Position numbers and translations under genes: made by a program | Origin: Flavobacteriia bacterium | Lineage (GTDB): Bacteria > Bacteroidota > Bacteroidia > Flavobacteriales_D > Crocinitomicaceae | Reading direction: 5' to 3' | DNA length: 64,000 nucleotides | NCBI GenBank assembly: GCA_016178305.1 | Contig: JACOTM010000024.1 | Span: forward strand, 1 to 64,000 | The notes under the pieces: generated by a model | The model's input: only the letters and a program-made list of their open reading frames with translations | Databases searched by the model: none | Told to the model about the DNA's origin: nothing | In this document: positions 27,980 through 36,234 of the stretch, piece after piece | Numbering within the stretch: the stretch's first letter is position 1 | How the letters are laid out: each line of letters opens with the position of its first letter

Positions 27980-29163
27980 TAATACTTTTTCTTGATTTTT
28001 TGAACTTGTTCATATTTTTTACATTGAACAGCAATTTTATCTATAATAGCATCTATTTCTACCACTTTTTTCTTTTCATTTTTCGACGCGTAAACATCTC
28101 TTAGTTGAAAAAGCATTAATAAATAATTAGACGATAATTGCTTCGCTTTTTCAGATGAAGGAGAACTTATCAACTTCTTTTCCAATACCGAATTCCAAAT
28201 AAATTCATTTTTATAAAAATTATTTTCAGGAATAGAATGGAATTCAAAAATCAATCCGACAACAAACAAATTTGTTTGAATGGTCTGAAAATATTCTTTT
28301 GGAACTGTTAACGATATAGCAATTTTCTTAAATTCATTATTTTTACAAAATTCGGTTAAATAGGTTACATCTATATTTTTTTGAGCTGGCAAGGTAAAAC
28401 CTAATTTAGTTAAATCATTCTTATACTTTTCACTCTGTAAAAAATCTAAATTTATTATTTTTACATCACTTCTTAAATTTTCATTTAATTGAAGATACAT
28501 TGACGCATAAGAATCATCAAAGCCATGTGTAATTAAAACTCCATTTTCAGGAACAGAAAGCAATAAATCTTTGGCATAAACTATTGATTCTGAACTTAAT
28601 TTATTATTCGCTATTAACTTATTTAAATTTACTAAAGTATTGCTTTTATCTTCACTCAACCAGTAGTAAGCTACTAATTGGGACAGTACTTCGGGATTAT
28701 TTGGTTGAATTTCCTGAGCTTTAAAAAGATATTGATTCAATGCTAGATTGTAATTTCCTGACACATATTTATAAAAATTATATTCAAAAGATTCAGGTGC
28801 ATTTTCCTCTAAATATTGAACAACTTCGTTCATCGATTGTTGATTTGCATCCGTGGGAGTTTTTTGAGTTCTTTGTATAGAAGATTGTGTTTTAGAAACA
28901 TTAAATTCAATCGACTTTTTTTGAACATTTACACCTGTATCTTGAGTTGTAGCAGGTTCATTTTTCTTTTTAGAATAAGATTTTATTACTTTTTCTTCCG
29001 TTTTTTTATCCGATTCTTCCTTTCTAAAATTAGAATCCAATTGGATTTCTTCAACCGAATTGTAATTAATATTTGTATTTTGAACAGGCGCATTCTTTTC
29101 CACTTGACCACTTAAAGAAAACCAACTGAATAATAGATAAAATACGATTTTATGACGTAACAT
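27979..29163 (-). CDS. Exported protein of unknown function heading the ECF sigma operon
   Basis: 394 residues with a signal peptide (FSLSGQ near residue 19), a low-complexity Lys/Ser/Thr linker (about 45-110), a helical TPR-like stretch (QYLFKAQEIQPNNPEVLSQLVAYYWLSE) and a segment PENGVLITHGFDDSYASMYLQLNENLRSDVKIINLDFL that resembles the soluble part of Bacteroidota DUF2723 proteins (NGDNDTYP...RPDVRVVN-type). It is encoded immediately upstream of, and overlapping, the sigma factor, so it may take part in signal sensing; that is inference. Confidence 0.65.
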   Translation of the reverse strand: MLRHKIVFYLLFSWFSLSGQVEKNAPVQNTNINYNSVEEIQLDSNFRKEESDKKTEEKVIKSYSKKKNEPATTQDTGVNVQKKSIEFNVSKTQSSIQRTQKTPTDANQQSMNEVVQYLEENAPESFEYNFYKYVSGNYNLALNQYLFKAQEIQPNNPEVLSQLVAYYWLSEDKSNTLVNLNKLIANNKLSSESIVYAKDLLLSVPENGVLITHGFDDSYASMYLQLNENLRSDVKIINLDFLQSEKYKNDLTKLGFTLPAQKNIDVTYLTEFCKNNEFKKIAISLTVPKEYFQTIQTNLFVVGLIFEFHSIPENNFYKNEFIWNSVLEKKLISSPSSEKAKQLSSNYLLMLFQLRDVYASKNEKKKVVEIDAIIDKIAVQCKKYEQVQKIKKKY

Positions 29164-29213
29164 AGTCCTTGTTTTTTAGTGCTGTACAAATTAATTCTAA
29201 AAAAGTTCAAAAA

Positions 29214-29696
29214 TTATAAATCTTTACCAAAACTATGAATATCATTGTGATTTTCTTCAATTTTATCTTTCACTTTTTTTATAGCTTGAGCAAGCATAAA
29301 GATATCTGGGCTAGCTTTTGTTCGAAGCCAAATCCAGCTATTATTTTCATCTTCAACTGCCATTGCTATATGAAATAATAATTCAAATTTATGTTTTTTT
29401 AACCAAGATTGAGCAGAAGAAATACCTTCAGCAGCATTGATCATAGCCATCAAATGCGGATAACCATTTTTCATCAACCAATCTCTTGCTTCATTATTTA
29501 ATAAAATAGCTGAAGAAGCAATTACTAATTCGGGATAACCATTTGTATTCAACCAATGAATAACTTTTTCATTACCTTCAATTGCTTTTATCCAAGCTAA
29601 AATAATTTTCGGATGATAATCTAATGGTTTCAAAGCTGTTTTCACTACTTTTCCAGTCGTATTAGAAGTTTTTTTCTTTTTGTTAAACCAACTCAT
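29214..29696 (-). CDS. Protein with four to five tandem 25-residue helical repeats
   Basis: 160 residues, no signal peptide; the N-terminus is basic (NKKKKT). From residue 28 the sequence repeats with a period of 25: each unit starts with an aromatic or His followed mostly by Pro (HP, YP, YP, FE, SP at 28, 54, 79, 104, 129), has a central Ala-rich helix and ends with W-L (WL at 48, 73, 98, 123). I do not recognise the family. Its ATG overlaps the end of the SpmA-SpmB-like gene by four bases, so the two should be made together. Confidence 0.75.
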   Translation of the reverse strand: MSWFNKKKKTSNTTGKVVKTALKPLDYHPKIILAWIKAIEGNEKVIHWLNTNGYPELVIASSAILLNNEARDWLMKNGYPHLMAMINAAEGISSAQSWLKKHKFELLFHIAMAVEDENNSWIWLRTKASPDIFMLAQAIKKVKDKIEENHNDIHSFGKDL

Positions 29697-30940
29697 TTTA
29701 ACTCATAAAATAAATATGAAACTAGAATTGCTGTAATAACTCCAACAATGTCAGCAATTATGCCACCTAAAGCTGCATATCGGGTATTTGTAACTTTTAC
29801 AGAACCAAAATAAACAGCTAAAACATAAAAAGTCGTTTCTGTACTTCCTTGGAATGTTGCTGCAAGTTTTGAAACAAAAGTATCAACTGTTTTAACTCCG
29901 TTTGTATTGAATGTTTCCATCATTAATGAACGAGCCCCACTTCCAGAGAAAGGTTTCATGAATGCAACTGGCATTGCTTCAACAAATTCTGTATGAACAA
30001 CCCCTATTAATATTAATAAATTTCGTAATCCATCCGTTAATACCTCCATTGCACCACATTCTCGAAATACAGCTATAGCGCAAAGCATACCAACTAAATA
30101 CGGAATGATTCCGATTGCAACTCCAAACCCTTCTTTTGCTCCCTCTATAAAATTCTCATAAATATTAACTTTAGCTCTGATTGCTAACAATATAAATCCC
30201 GTAATTATTGTAAATAACGTTACATTACTTCCAACTGATGAAACAATTCCAACCATTTCTGGATGATAGTTAAGGTAAATAATTAAACTAATGATTCCTA
30301 TAGTCAATGAACCAACATATAGTAAAATTGTTTTATTAAATAGATTGATTCGCTGCTTTATACCAACATAAATCAATGCTGCTAAAGTAGCAAAAAATGT
30401 AGATATTAATATTGGCAAAAATACTTCTGATGGAGAACTTGAACCAGCAGCTGCTCTTGCGGCTAAAATACTTACAGGAATAATAGTCAATCCAGATGCA
30501 TTTAATACTAAAAACATTATTTGAGCATTTGTAGCTATATCTGGGTTCGGATTCAAAGTTTGTAATTCTTTCATTGCTTTTAACCCCATTGGAGTTGCGG
30601 AGTTATCTAAGCCTAACATATTTGCAGAAATATTCATCATCATCGAACCAATTGCAGGATGATCTTTAGGAACTTCTGGAAATATTTTGGAGAACAATGG
30701 GGAAACTAAACGTGTTAAATATCGAATTGCACCACCAGCCTCTCCGACCTTCATAAATCCTAACCAAAAACACAGAGCGCCCGTCAATCCAATTGATAAA
30801 GTGAAACCAGTAGTTGCTGCATCAAATAATGCCTTCATCATTTTTTCAAAGATTGTTACATCCTGCCAATGAATAAGTTTTTCCAATCCCATTAACATGG
30901 CAATTAGAAACATTCCAAAAAAAATTCTGTTTAATAACAT
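29693..30940 (-). CDS. Fused SpmA-SpmB-like nucleoside-recognition domain membrane protein
   Basis: 415 residues with about ten helices and two Gate/nucleoside-recognition domains. The N-terminal half (FWLGFMKVGEAGG, MNISANMLGLDNSATPMGLKAMKELQ) matches spore maturation protein A and the C-terminal half (VAIGIIPYLVGMLCAIAVFRECG, GSGARSLMMETF, STETTFYVLAVYFGSVKV) matches SpmB. Such fusions are common in non-sporulating Bacteroidota, so the spore name is historical; the transported substrate is unknown. It leads a two-gene operon with the repeat protein. Confidence 0.88.
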   Translation of the reverse strand: MLLNRIFFGMFLIAMLMGLEKLIHWQDVTIFEKMMKALFDAATTGFTLSIGLTGALCFWLGFMKVGEAGGAIRYLTRLVSPLFSKIFPEVPKDHPAIGSMMMNISANMLGLDNSATPMGLKAMKELQTLNPNPDIATNAQIMFLVLNASGLTIIPVSILAARAAAGSSSPSEVFLPILISTFFATLAALIYVGIKQRINLFNKTILLYVGSLTIGIISLIIYLNYHPEMVGIVSSVGSNVTLFTIITGFILLAIRAKVNIYENFIEGAKEGFGVAIGIIPYLVGMLCAIAVFRECGAMEVLTDGLRNLLILIGVVHTEFVEAMPVAFMKPFSGSGARSLMMETFNTNGVKTVDTFVSKLAATFQGSTETTFYVLAVYFGSVKVTNTRYAALGGIIADIVGVITAILVSYLFYELK

Positions 30941-31004
30941 TTTACTAAAATCGGAATTATTTCTTTGTATCTGATATCTTTAAAAACAAGATTTCAACAG
31001 TTTT

Positions 31005-31041
31005 ATTAAAAAAAAATCCTCTCCGAATTAAGAGAGGATTT
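31005..31041 (-). terminator. Intrinsic terminator of the E1 dehydrogenase gene
   Basis: A perfect 9-bp stem, AATCCTCTC (31015-31023) with GAGAGGATT (31032-31040). On the minus strand it is followed by eight T. It lies 17 bases beyond the stop of the dehydrogenase gene. Confidence 0.9.
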
Positions 31042-31057
31042 GAAACGTATTTTTCAT

Positions 31058-33502
31058 TTAGTAAATCGAAGGGAATTCTTTCGGATTTACTTCCTGTACG
31101 ATTGAATATGCTTTTTCAAAAATATCTTCCACACTTGGTTTAGAGAAATAATCCCCATCAGAACCATAAGCAGGTCGGTGATCTTTCGCCGACATTGTTT
31201 CTGGTGCTGAATCTAAAACTAAATAACCTTTTTGTTCTACTAAAATTTTATCTAGCATGTAACCTGTAGCTCCACTGCTAACATCTTCATCTACAATTAA
31301 TAATCTACTTGTTTTTTCAAGTGATTGTTTAATTAAATGATTCACATCAAATGGTATTAATGTTTGGGCATCTATTAATTCAACGAAAATACCAACTTCT
31401 GCTAATTGTTTAACAGCAACTTCACATAAATTAAATGTCGAACCATAAGATACAAGAGTTAAATCTGAACCTTCTTTTACTATTTCAGGAATCCCTAAAG
31501 GAATTTTATATTCCCCAATATTTGTTGGAACAGGCTCTTTTGTTCGGTAACCATTCAATGGCTCTATAACTAGAGCTGTATCATCCGCCTCCATTAATGT
31601 ATTATAGAATCCAGCCGCTTTAGTCATATTTCGCGGTGTGCAAACATAAACACCTCTTAAAGCATTCACAATTAATCCCATCGGACTACCAGAATGCCAA
31701 ATACCTTCCAATCGATGGCCTCTTGTACTGATAATTAAAGGTGCTTTTTGTCCTCCTTTTGTACGATATTGGACTGTTGCCAAATCATCAGACATTACTT
31801 GCAAACCATATAATAAATAATCTAAATATTGAATCTCAGCAATTGGTCTTAATCCTCTCATTGCCATACCAATACCTTGACCAATAATCGTACATTCACG
31901 AATACCTGTATCTGTAATTCTTAATTCTCCAAATTGTTCTTGTAATCCTTCTAACGATTGATTAACTCCTCCTATTTTACCTGCATCTTCTCCAAAGATT
32001 AATGCTTGTGGATATTTTTCAAATAATTTTCGATAATTTTCTCTTAAAATGATACGACCGTCTTCCATCACTGGATTTGCTTCATAATTTGGTGCAACAG
32101 GAATTACCGACATTGCATTCGAAGAAGATTGAGAATATAAATGAGAGCCATATCTGTCTTTATTAACATTCATTTGTTGTTGAATCCAATTTGAAAGAGC
32201 TGTTCTAGCTGGAGAATTCTCTCCTCTAACCATTCTTAAAACTTTTCTTGACGTGTTCAAAATATCTTTACGAATTGGCTCCATTGCCTTTTCTAAAGAC
32301 TCAATTTCTTTATTAATAAAAACTGCATTTCCACTTTCATTTGAAACAGCTTTCAATAAATCTAAAGCAGCATTTAAATCTATTTTAATTGAATCACTGA
32401 AAGCTTTCCATGCTGCATTCTTCTGATCTCTAACAATTGTTTTCGCTTCTTTAGAAATTGTTTCTAATTCCTCTTCATTAGCAAGCACCAAACCATCTGC
32501 ATTAAAACTTAAAATCCATTCCTTAAATTTATGAATACAGTCAAATTCAACTTCCCATTTCAAACGTTCTTCTGATTTGTATCTTTCGTGAGAACCTGAA
32601 GTTGAATGACCTTGAGGTTGATTAACTTCTTTTACATGTACAAGCACTGGTACGTGTTGTTCACGAGCAACTCGAACTGCTTTTTCATACGTTTCGCATA
32701 AGTGAACATAATCCCAACCTTTCGTTACAAAAATTTCATAACCTGTTTTATCTTCTGTGCGTTGCATCCCTGCTAATGCCTCTGAAATACTATCTTTTGT
32801 AGTTTGATTATGTCGTGGGACAGAAATTCCATATCCGTCATCCCAAACAGACATAACCAATGGAACTTGCAATACGCCAGCAGCATAAATTGTTTCCCAA
32901 AACGGACCTTCAGAAGTTGAAGCATCGCCTATAGTACCAAAAGCAACTTCATTTCCACCATTTGTGAATTTTTTAAATTCTTCTAATTCACTTAATGTCG
33001 GGTGATTTCTATAAATTTTAGAAGCTTGAGCTAATCCCAAAAGGCGAGGCATTTGACCAGCAGTTGGCGAAATATCTGCAGAACTATTTTTTTGTTCCAT
33101 CAAATTTTTCCAGTCGCCATTTTCATCCAAATTTCGAGTTGCATAATGCCCTCCCATCTGTCTTCCTGCTGAAAGAGGTTCGTGATTTACATCTGTATGT
33201 GCATATAATCCAGCAAAATATTGTTGTATCGTAAGTTGATCAATAGCCAACATTAAGGTTTGATCTCTGTAATATCCAGAACGAAAATCCCCATTTTGAA
33301 ATTGTTTAGCTAAAGCAATTTGAGCTAATTCTTTACCATCTCCAAAAATTCCGAATTTTGCTTTTCCGGTCAAAACCTCTCTTCTACCTAATAGTGAAGC
33401 TTCTCTAGAAACACAAGCTAATTTATAATCTGCTAAAACTTGTTGTTTAAATGTTTCAAAATCAACAGATGTTTCTAATTCTTTAACGGTTTGTTTTGCC
33501 AT
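31058..33502 (-). CDS. 2-oxoacid dehydrogenase E1 component, fused alpha and beta subunits
   Basis: 814 residues. The first half is an E1-alpha domain with the thiamine-diphosphate site GDASTSEGPFWETIYAAG...SVWDDGYGIS, and the second half (about 470-814) an E1-beta domain (QALIFGEDAGKIGGVNQ, EIQYLDYLLYGLQ, GTRGH-like STRGHRLEG, VDEDVSSGATGYM). Such fusions in Bacteroidota are annotated as branched-chain 2-oxoacid (or pyruvate-type) dehydrogenase E1: decarboxylation of the 2-oxoacid and acyl transfer to the E2 lipoyl arm. E2 and E3 genes are not next to it. It has its own promoter and terminator, so it is a one-gene unit. Confidence 0.92.
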   Translation of the reverse strand: MAKQTVKELETSVDFETFKQQVLADYKLACVSREASLLGRREVLTGKAKFGIFGDGKELAQIALAKQFQNGDFRSGYYRDQTLMLAIDQLTIQQYFAGLYAHTDVNHEPLSAGRQMGGHYATRNLDENGDWKNLMEQKNSSADISPTAGQMPRLLGLAQASKIYRNHPTLSELEEFKKFTNGGNEVAFGTIGDASTSEGPFWETIYAAGVLQVPLVMSVWDDGYGISVPRHNQTTKDSISEALAGMQRTEDKTGYEIFVTKGWDYVHLCETYEKAVRVAREQHVPVLVHVKEVNQPQGHSTSGSHERYKSEERLKWEVEFDCIHKFKEWILSFNADGLVLANEEELETISKEAKTIVRDQKNAAWKAFSDSIKIDLNAALDLLKAVSNESGNAVFINKEIESLEKAMEPIRKDILNTSRKVLRMVRGENSPARTALSNWIQQQMNVNKDRYGSHLYSQSSSNAMSVIPVAPNYEANPVMEDGRIILRENYRKLFEKYPQALIFGEDAGKIGGVNQSLEGLQEQFGELRITDTGIRECTIIGQGIGMAMRGLRPIAEIQYLDYLLYGLQVMSDDLATVQYRTKGGQKAPLIISTRGHRLEGIWHSGSPMGLIVNALRGVYVCTPRNMTKAAGFYNTLMEADDTALVIEPLNGYRTKEPVPTNIGEYKIPLGIPEIVKEGSDLTLVSYGSTFNLCEVAVKQLAEVGIFVELIDAQTLIPFDVNHLIKQSLEKTSRLLIVDEDVSSGATGYMLDKILVEQKGYLVLDSAPETMSAKDHRPAYGSDGDYFSKPSVEDIFEKAYSIVQEVNPKEFPSIY

Positions 33503-33524
33503 AGTGTATTTTATAAGACGTGCA

Positions 33525-33555
33525 AATATAAGAAAAATCCCTCAAAAAAGAAAGC
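33525..33555 (-). promoter_or_regulatory. Bacteroidota-type promoter for the E1 gene
   Basis: Read on the minus strand: TTTC (33552-33555), exactly 19 bases, TATATTTG (33525-33532), then about 22 bases to the ATG at 33502. The -33 element differs from TTTG by one base. Confidence 0.6.
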
Positions 33556-33630
33556 CTATAAACTAGCTAGAATAGAATATTTTACCACTATCTGTTAGAA
33601 CAATTCTACCTTTAATTATTTTGTCTAAAA

Positions 33631-34041
33631 TTATTTTGCTGGCTTCACTTCCCAAACTTTTAAAAACTGCCCAACGGCCATATTTTGTGCACGTTGTTTT
33701 GCCAATAAAGCCTTTTCTCCTCGAAACAATGAATCAACAGTTGCAAACCACAATTCTAGCCAATGCGTAAAATGTTCTTGTCCAATAGAATAATCTAATT
33801 TCTTATCTACATTTTGATGCGCCAAAACTGGATTACCTTTAAAATCAAGAGTTCCAAATAAATGTGTTCCCCAAAAATCAGTTAATTTTTCAATATGAGA
33901 TTCCCATTTATCATCTGGTATAATTCTAAGAAAAATTGGACCTAACATCTCGTCTAATTTAATGACATCATAAAATGTAGATACCAAAAACTTTAAATCT
34001 GCTCTCGTTAATATGTCTGTTAATTTACTCTCTGCTTCCAT
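33631..34041 (-). CDS. Group III truncated haemoglobin
   Basis: 136 residues with the layout of group III (P-type) truncated globins: an N-terminal A/B helix region, FYDVIKLDEMLGPIF, then WESHIEKLTDFWGTHLFG and a probable proximal-His helix AHQNVDKKLDYSIGQEHFTHWLELW. Expected to bind haem and react with O2 or NO in the cytoplasm; physiological role uncertain. It is divergent from the tryptophan dioxygenase gene, and a perfect dyad lies between them. Confidence 0.85.
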   Translation of the reverse strand: MEAESKLTDILTRADLKFLVSTFYDVIKLDEMLGPIFLRIIPDDKWESHIEKLTDFWGTHLFGTLDFKGNPVLAHQNVDKKLDYSIGQEHFTHWLELWFATVDSLFRGEKALLAKQRAQNMAVGQFLKVWEVKPAK

Positions 34042-34094
34042 TTTATTTTAGTTTTGATAAATTTAACAAACAAAGTAAAACATGTTTTTTGGGT

Positions 34095-34120
34095 TTTATT
34101 ATGATTGAAGTCATAATAAA
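34095..34120. promoter_or_regulatory. Perfect 10-bp dyad between the globin and tryptophan dioxygenase genes
   Basis: TTTATTATGA (34095-34104), six bases, TCATAATAAA (34111-34120): a perfect inverted repeat whose core TTATGA-N6-TCATAA has the spacing of CRP/FNR-family operators. It sits 54 bases from the globin start and 48 from the dioxygenase start. An operator serving one or both genes is inference. Confidence 0.5.
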
Positions 34121-34167
34121 TTTAACTAAGAATTATCGATATTTGGCGCATTAAAAAAACTATATTC

Positions 34168-35079
34168 ATGGACATATTAAAGGAATTAGAAAAGAAATAC
34201 TCTTCTACCAACCAATCAATGGACACCTATTTACAGGGATTACTACACGCCAAACCAATTACTTATTGGGATTATATTGATACTGATGTACTTTTAAATT
34301 TACAAAAACCAAGAACAAATTTTCCTGACGAAATGGTCTTTATTATGTACCATCAAGTCAATGAAATCTTATTTAAAATGATTTTATGGGAAATGGAACA
34401 AGTTCATAATACTGAATCAATTACCCCTGATTTTTTCACTGAAAAATTAAGACGGATTAGTCGATATTTTGACATGTTATCTGAATCATTTAATGTCATG
34501 ACTAATGGTATGGAAATCTCTCAATACATGCAATTTAGAAATTCTTTAACTCCAGCAAGTGGTTTTCAGAGTGCACAATACCGGCTTATAGAATTTGGTT
34601 CAACAGAATTAATCAATCTAATTGATTTTAGATTCAGAGCTACAATAGATAGAAACACACCTTTCGAACATGCTTTCGAACATTTGTATTGGCAAGCAGC
34701 TGGTAAAGATCATAAAACGGGAACAAAATCTGTACTAATTCAAGAATTTGAGAAAAAATACAAAACCGAGTTTATTAATTATATGCAAAAAGTTAATACA
34801 ACAAATCTCTATACCAAATATAAGGCATTGCCGGAAAATATCAAAAGCAACCCAGAATTAATCGCCGCATTACGTCATTATGATTACACTGTAAATGTAA
34901 CTTGGGTAATGTGTCATTATAAAACAGCAGAAAAATATTTAGAAAGCGGTCCTAAAAAAGCAGAAGCAACGGGTGGAAGTGAATGGAAAAAATACATGCA
35001 TCCTAAATATCAACGTAGAATTTTCTTTCCTGAAGTATGGTCTGAAGATGAATTGAAAAACTGGGGTGAAAACATTTAA
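34168..35079 (+). CDS. kynA: Tryptophan 2,3-dioxygenase
   Basis: 303 residues, family-typical. This haem enzyme opens the indole ring of L-tryptophan to N-formylkynurenine, the first step of the kynurenine pathway. Visible signatures are FPDEMVFIMYHQVNEILFKMILWEM (haem pocket and substrate region), FRNSLTPASGFQSAQYRLIE, and the C-terminal ATGGSEWKKYMHPK with the TGGS loop that closes over tryptophan. No other kynurenine genes are adjacent. A terminator follows. Confidence 0.95.
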   Translation: MDILKELEKKYSSTNQSMDTYLQGLLHAKPITYWDYIDTDVLLNLQKPRTNFPDEMVFIMYHQVNEILFKMILWEMEQVHNTESITPDFFTEKLRRISRYFDMLSESFNVMTNGMEISQYMQFRNSLTPASGFQSAQYRLIEFGSTELINLIDFRFRATIDRNTPFEHAFEHLYWQAAGKDHKTGTKSVLIQEFEKKYKTEFINYMQKVNTTNLYTKYKALPENIKSNPELIAALRHYDYTVNVTWVMCHYKTAEKYLESGPKKAEATGGSEWKKYMHPKYQRRIFFPEVWSEDELKNWGENI

Positions 35080-35100
35080 TTAAACAAAAAAAACACCAAA

Positions 35101-35133
35101 AGGCGTCTTTGCTTGTCAAAGATGTCTTTTTTT
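35101..35133 (+). terminator. Intrinsic terminator after kynA
   Basis: An 11-bp stem with three G-T wobbles: AGGCGTCTTTG (35101-35111) pairs with CAAAGATGTCT (35117-35127), with a five-base loop and a run of seven T (35127-35133). Confidence 0.85.
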
Positions 35134-35148
35134 AGAAAAAATCTAATT

Positions 35149-36039
35149 TTATTGAATATAAGTTCCAAAAGAATGAATTCGGTTTAACCAATATTCTGAT
35201 TTCTCTAAATCTGTAATAATCACACCTTTTGAAGAGCTTGCATGTATCATTACTAAAGGCTCTCCTTTTTCAGAAATAATCATTCCAACATGTGAAATAC
35301 CAGATCCATTATCAAAAAAAACTAAATCTCCTTTTTGTGCATTTTTCCTTTTAACTTCTACACACTCTTTTTGCATGTCAACCGCCCTTCGCTGAGTCTG
35401 TATTTTAAACTCTTTTAAAACAAACCCTGTGTAACCGCTACAATCAAAACCTTTAGGATTTGTTCCTGCCCATAAATAAGGAGCTCCAATATATTGCTTA
35501 GCATAATTTACAATATCTTCCCGCAACACACCTGTTAATGGTGACTCTTTGGCTGCAATTTCATTAATTTCGCCTTCAGAATCTGCTGTTGGTATAAAAC
35601 TAAATAAATCCCTCATGATTAACTGAAGTAACTCTAAATCAGCTTTTCTATCTTCTTTTTTTAATTGCTCAATCCAAGCAAGTAAATCACTTTTTAAAAA
35701 TACAATTTCACTTTGATGAGCAGTAAATATTTTTTTGCCATCATTTGATTTTTTAACTAAAATAAATAATTCTTTTGCCTCTTTTAAAGCATCGGGGTGT
35801 TTTTTAAAATACAATTCATTTTGACACAATTGAAACAAACTGATACTTTTATAAAAAGTCGGAATCATTGAATAATCATAATCTGGAACATTTAATAAAT
35901 TGTTTGCTTTTCGAAAAACTAATTTATAATGTTGTTGCGCATACAACATCTCCATTTTATCGAATACAGGTATTTGCCCAAATCCATTTATCGAAAATAG
36001 AACAACACAGATTAAAATAATTTGTTTACAATTTTTCAT
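35149..36039 (-). CDS. NlpC/P60 (C40) peptidoglycan endopeptidase, exported
   Basis: 296 residues. Signal peptide (cleavage near INGFGQ), a helical N-terminal region of about 140 residues without a recognised domain, then a C-terminal C40 domain: YIGAPYLWAGTNPKGFDCSGYTGFVL (catalytic Cys near 197), GDLVFFDNGSGISHVGMII (catalytic His) and VMIHASSSKGV. Such enzymes cut the D-Glu to meso-DAP bond in peptide stems of the cell wall in the periplasm. Single gene, convergent with kynA. Confidence 0.9.
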   Translation of the reverse strand: MKNCKQIILICVVLFSINGFGQIPVFDKMEMLYAQQHYKLVFRKANNLLNVPDYDYSMIPTFYKSISLFQLCQNELYFKKHPDALKEAKELFILVKKSNDGKKIFTAHQSEIVFLKSDLLAWIEQLKKEDRKADLELLQLIMRDLFSFIPTADSEGEINEIAAKESPLTGVLREDIVNYAKQYIGAPYLWAGTNPKGFDCSGYTGFVLKEFKIQTQRRAVDMQKECVEVKRKNAQKGDLVFFDNGSGISHVGMIISEKGEPLVMIHASSSKGVIITDLEKSEYWLNRIHSFGTYIQ

Positions 36040-36234
36040 TTAACTGATTCTAGTACGAAGAACGGAAAAAATACAAATCATATTTTCAAAATCCTTTTTT
36101 TCATTTAACAGTGAATTGTTTATTCATTTTTAACAGAATTCAACTTCGATAACCTAGAAATTAATTTAAAGACATAGTAGCGATTCAGTATTAATACTTA
36201 TATTTATGTAATAATTCGAATAAACACAAAATAA

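Noticed and set aside
29693-30940. Evidence of sporulation from the SpmA/SpmB-like gene
   Set aside because: The fused form is widespread in non-sporulating Bacteroidota and no other spore genes occur.
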